Origin: Hybos culiciformis
Lineage: Eukaryota > Arthropoda > Insecta > Diptera > Hybotidae
DNA: 64,000 nucleotides
Reading direction: 5' to 3'
Assembly: GCA_964007475.1 (NCBI GenBank)
Contig: OZ023274.1
Coordinates: forward strand, 89,923,213 to 89,987,212
Shown here: one piece after another, positions 59,050 to 64,000 of the stretch
Layout: each line of letters begins with the position of its first letter
Position numbering within the stretch: the stretch's first letter is position 1
Position numbers and translations under genes: made by a program
Notes under the pieces: generated by a model
Seen by the model: only the letters and a program-made list of their open reading frames with translations
Database searches by the model: none
Told to the model about the DNA's origin: nothing

Positions 59050-62000
59050 TCACGTACTCGTAACAAAAACTAACATTTAATATACACTTTGAAGTAATTA
59101 ATTTAAAAAGTATTTATTCGTCAAGTTAAAGCCATTAAGTTGAAGCAAATTGCACTCAAAAGTATAAAAAAAAAAAAAAAATTATTCTTAACCAAGTTCA
59201 AAACGATCATTTTAATTTTTATAAAATGCAAATTTTTTTTTTTCTCTTTTTTTTTCTGGATCTGTAAGTACTCGAATGAAAAAAAAAATCTTTAATCAAT
59301 TCAAATGAAGACAATTTAAATTGAGATTAAGAAATTTCCATTAAAAGAATTTTTTTTTTCCATCCTTTCATTTAATATTTTAACATTTATAATTGGAGAA
59401 TGAGTTAAGTGTTTTTAAAGTGTTGGAAACAAATCATTTCCATTTCAGAAAAAAAAATATATATATTTATATATATATAAAATAAAATATGCAATGAATA
59501 GTTAAAACAAAAAAAAATTTAAATGAAATGTTAAATTTTTCAGTACGGAAATATTTTTTTTCCTTAATTACTTCAGTCTAATACTAGTTTAAGTGCTAAT
59601 GAAATAATTTATAAGTTCTCCTATTCAAAAAAAAAAAAATTATTCACGATAAACTCAATTCACATTTAACATAATAAAAAAATTGAGGATTTAGTTCATT
59701 TTATATGCTTTTAACATTCAAAAACTATATAAAGTCACTCTAAAAGTTTTATTTGATATAAAGTATTTTAGATTTTAAAATACCACACAAACTTTTTATA
59801 TCGCGGCCTTTAAATAAAATCTAAAATATACTTAAAACTAGTTAGTTTGACGACTAAATTGATTTGTTTATGTTAAACAATACATGTTATTTAAATATTT
59901 ATATATATAATAGTATACTTTTATAATATTTAAATAATTAGCACTCAAAATCATTATAAAAAGGAATATTTAATAAGCTTATTTAAGACAAATATTATAA
60001 AATCTATTTTTCTCTCTATAGAATTTATATATAATTTATATAATATATAAGTATTAAAAATTGTTTGTATCATACTTATTTAATGGTCAAATCTATATAA
60101 AAACGTATGGAATTTTTTTTGCTTTAATTCAAAATAATATTTTATTAAATAATTAATTTGTTTTGTGTCGGTCGCTTATGTTTCCAGATATAGCTATAGA
60201 GCAAAACCAAATACATAAATGCAATTTATGTTGGAATTGGACATACAGAAAAGAAAAAAAATTAATAATTTGGTTTTGATAACCTTAAACTGCCCGAATT
60301 CTGTGAAAGAAAAAATTCTTAACTGCCATTTTTATAACACCTACATAAAAAAAAAAAAATCCTAACAGTCACGTCATTATCTTAATATTAATTTATATGA
60401 AAAAAAAACTGTCATTTCAATCATTATTCTACCAAAAAACCTAAAATTCCTTTTTTAAATAAATAGAAGCCATTAAAATTTCTCTCTGTAGTAAAGCTAA
60501 AATTATTTGAATATTCTGATTATGTTGTCAAAAACAAGAAGAATTCAACAACATAAAAAAGATAAAAACAAAATATAATAATTAAGGTAAATAAATAAAG
60601 GTTGTTTTCGAAAAAAAAAATATCCGAAATATATACACTTCATTGGTTTTTAAAGTACTATTAGATTATATATTTATTTTTGCATTATTTTCTCTCTTCA
60701 ACAACCATTATAAAATTTATTTTACCCAAAATGGTAATTAAAATAATTGTATGAATCATTGAATCTGATTAATTATAATAACTAGTAATAACTAATAATG
60801 TCTATCTTTTTTTTTTCGTGCAAAATGCATCATAGAAAATTATTTTTTCCGTTTTAGAAACAAAAAAATTTTTTAAATACATATAGTGCTTTTGTGAAAC
60901 ATTTATTCATCATAGAAAAACTTTTTTTGATTTTTCATTTTTCAAGAATCTCATTGCAATAACGTTTATTTTGCATTTTAGCTACATCTTTTAAGCGTAT
61001 CCAACCGTAAAATTGTATTAGCTCTTAATACATTGTTTTAAAAATTTTACGAGATGTCTATTTGTCAAGTTTTTTTGCAAAAGCTTTATATAAATGCACA
61101 GATTTTCAATTATTGCATCGTTTTATATATATACGATTTTATTGAATTATAAATTTAGAAATTCTTCTTTTACGACAATAATTTATTTTAATAGTTTTCT
61201 AGGCTTTATCCAAACAAATATATTTCAGTCTTCAGAGAATGCAAAAATTGTACACATATAAAATTTATTAGATTTAAAAATATTTTAGACAATTAAGAAA
61301 ATTACAAACAAAATTTGAAAGTTATAAAATTTTGTGCATAAAATTTTGATAAAATTAAAATATTCTGTCATCAATGATTTGTTTCAAGAAAATTAATTAA
61401 AATTAAAAGTATGTTATATAATAATAAATACTTTTGACACCATGAACATTGAGTTGTGACAACTCGAAAGAAAAATATGCATAATACATTATTTCAAATA
61501 TAAGAATTATCATTTATAAGTATCTAACTTTAAAGAATATGAAATTAAAAATAAAAAGAATTGTTAATTAATAGCCCTGTCGATGAGCTTAGAAATCGAA
61601 TGTAGTAGATTTTTTTAAATAAAAATATGCAAATAGAAGTAGAATATAAATAAAAATCTATGTTTTTAAATTAATATGTTAAAATTCTATACCAAGAGTT
61701 AAACCATTGAAATATCTATTGAATTGTAATAAAATATTCTTCTTAGAAATAAGTTCATCAACCTTTTTATGTCATGTCAACTAAGTGCAGACTATACTAT
61801 TACACTTTCATCTCTGTAATTCAAATAAAACTATCGCCAAACCCAAATAGTGTCACTATCAATATACTATATCTTCTCTATAAATAATTTAATTAATCTA
61901 TTGCACTGAATGCCATTAATTTAATTTCCTGTCAAGACGATATCCTTCGTTGAACATTAATTCTCCACAAAATGTTTATAAGTATTTTGTGTTAAAAGAT

Positions 62001-63660
62001 TTATATAAAAAAAAATATATTGTAATTTGATGAAAAAAAAAAATTAGCTGATTCTAATTAAAGCAATGCACATTTTAAAAAGATAAGAAATGCTCACCAA
62101 TATACTACTTAATACTTCATAAGAAACATATTCTCTTGAAAGATACTAATTAATTATATTCTTTATGATCAGAGGTTTTCCTAAATATTTTTTAACTCGC
62201 ATTATATTAATTTTATAAAACAAAGATAAGTAAAAGTCAGAAAACAAATAAATAACTATAAAGGTAACAATTTTCAATAAACAAAATTGAAAATAAAAAT
62301 ATAATATCAACACTTTCAAACTCACAGCTTTATGCTGTATATATAATATATGTAATATAGTTTGTAATTTATAAATTTTCTAAATGGAAATGAAAAGAAA
62401 ATGTATCCACAAACTATAATGAAATTCCATATATAATAAATTATTTTTACTTTGACAGAAATTTCTAGGAATATAAATATGTATTAACATTTTGTATATA
62501 TAATTGTATAATAATAAATATACAAATATAATTCTTTTAAATAACGATAAATCCTTTTCGAAGAATGTGCTCCTTTAATAAATAAATATAAAAAATATAA
62601 ATAAAAATTAAAGGAAAATATAAACAGTGTTTTCAACACTTTTTCTCCCTTTATCTTAAAAACATCAAGAACATAAAAACGTTTAAAACCCATTAGCAAA
62701 TAAAAAAACTTTTTTTTTTTATATAGTAGGTACATTATATAAATATTTTTTTTTGTATAGGCAAATAAATAACGAAAATATTAAAAACCAATAAAAAAGT
62801 AAATAAATTTTTTTTTTTTTTTTTACCCTACAAAGTTATATTGAATGGACCCAAACATATTTCAGCCATAAGATAATTCAATTAAATACAGAGTGAATAT
62901 CGTTTTAAATTATATTCATTTTATCGCAATAATTCAATCAATCTTCATAATTTAGACATAATATATAAATACTTATGTACAGATGATGATGTCATCAACA
63001 TTTTTTTGTAGGGCGTTAGATTAGTATAGTGTTGATGTATCACATTATTTTATTTATTTTTCCACAAATGCTAAACGAAGAAGTTAGAAACTTTAATTTC
63101 TGTTAAACTTCTCTGGTATATTTAATAAGTTAAAATTTCTCGAATTTAATTAAAAGCTTCTTTTTTTGGTGTTGTTTTTGCTGCACCAAGTCCGAAACTA
63201 CATTTTACTGATCAAAGAGTATATGCTTCCAAGCACATAACACTGATCCAAAATGGCAATATTGAGATATAACTGAAACTTTATTTCATTTTAATCATAA
63301 TTAGTTTCGCGATTAAATTAATTCCAAATAATTTTTTTTTGTCGAAATTTCCTTAAATCAATACATTCGGAAGAACTTAATTAATAAAAACAAACACAAA
63401 AAATATTTATGTATTTCTACATATATAAAAAATGGCTGAAAATTAATAAATAAAATAAATAAGAAATTAATCAACAAGTTTTTAGAGGAAAAGGTTTCAG
63501 TATTTCGGTTTTTAATATTTTGACTGATTGAATCTAATGTTTTGGATCAATATTGGTACAATTTTCCATTATTCTGACCATATTTGTCCTTTTAAATAAT
63601 AATTCGGGAAATTTTTTGTTTTTCTCAAATATCTAAAAAAACGGTGCATTGTTAATTAAG
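59050..63660. other. AT-rich DNA, no gene seen
   Basis: AT-rich sequence with A/T runs. The minus frame at 62484-62735 is Y, L, F and K rich low complexity. A GC-richer fragment near 63170-63250 has no frame or repeat partner that I can see. Confidence 0.55.
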
Positions 63661-63832
63661 TATTCAAACCAAGCCCAAGAACTTGAAAAACTATCAGAGG
63701 GTTAGTTAGATAATGAAATCTAATAAAAAAAATACAACATAATAAAATGTTGTGAAGCATGATAATTTTTACTATTTTTTAAAACTCTATATCTCATTGA
63801 TGGTTTTTCAAGTTCTTGGGCATTCTTGAATA
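63661..63832. mobile_element. Short foldback MITE with inverted ends
   Basis: GCCCAAGAACTTGAAAAAC at 63673-63691 is inverted exactly at the right (about 63803-63821). The match continues inwards with ATCA after one mismatch and outwards through TATTCAA (63661-63667) and TTGAATA (63826-63832), with a few mismatches between. It is about 170 bp and AT-rich inside. No target duplication is evident. Confidence 0.75.
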
Positions 63833-64000
63833 TGTCATGGTCACCTTACTTTTATACCAACTTGTTTATCTTGTTTATTCTTTTCAATTATTTTTCGATC
63901 ATTTGATGTATAAGTACATAGAATATTCCATTTTTATTTGTATATGCCAATATTTTTAAATAGATTAAATAGATTTTTCTAATAAGATTTTGTATTTTAA

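Overview
The window is very AT-rich (by eye about four-fifths A+T) eukaryotic DNA, full of long A and T runs. I find no gene that I would call functional. The density of DNA transposons (hAT with 8-bp target duplications, a pogo/Tigger-like element, TA-flanked elements, many short inverted-repeat MITEs) and the tRNA-like SINE heads suggest an insect or similar invertebrate, but the species cannot be fixed from this sequence. Nothing looks bacterial. There are no operons, no ribosome binding sites and no rRNA, and no tRNA-like sequence folds into a complete tRNA.

Layout. At 1.3-3.0 kb three transposons are nested: a hAT element with a perfect 8-bp duplication contains a pogo/Tigger-like element with a TA duplication, which contains a 283-bp foldback MITE. 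A second copy of that MITE lies at 18.3 kb. MITEs or inverted-repeat elements follow at 10.3, 16.7 (CpG-rich) and 17.2 kb. A larger TA-flanked element at 21.6-22.8 kb is full of TTGTTA/TAACAA motifs and holds a tRNA-like head next to an almost pure T tract. At 27.1-27.6 kb a short hAT remnant interrupts an otherwise open minus-strand frame. At 28.9-30.4 kb an element with inverted termini carries a repeated 12-bp motif (AGTAACCGCCCA type) and a 172-codon minus-strand frame with only one stop, built of repeats of about 30 residues. Tandem tRNA-like sequences lie at 30.6 kb. Further hAT-type elements are at 31.8-32.8, 33.9-34.4, 40.6-41.2 and 47.0-48.2 kb, the last containing convergent 15-bp iterons. 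A 41.4-42.6 kb element shares a 40-bp block with 17.2 kb. Three more MITE-like inverted repeats are at 46.1, 46.4 and 63.7 kb.

The rest (2.98-7.1, 7.2-10.2, 10.8-16.6, 18.6-21.6, 22.8-27.1, 34.4-40.6, 42.6-46.0, 48.2-58.6 and 59.0-63.6 kb) is simple AT-rich sequence with no gene that I can support. Three different hAT transposase C-terminal ends, all broken, are the only protein families I recognise. The window reads as an intergenic region or a very long intron colonised by several waves of DNA transposons. Almost all reading frames above 60 codons look like chance openings.
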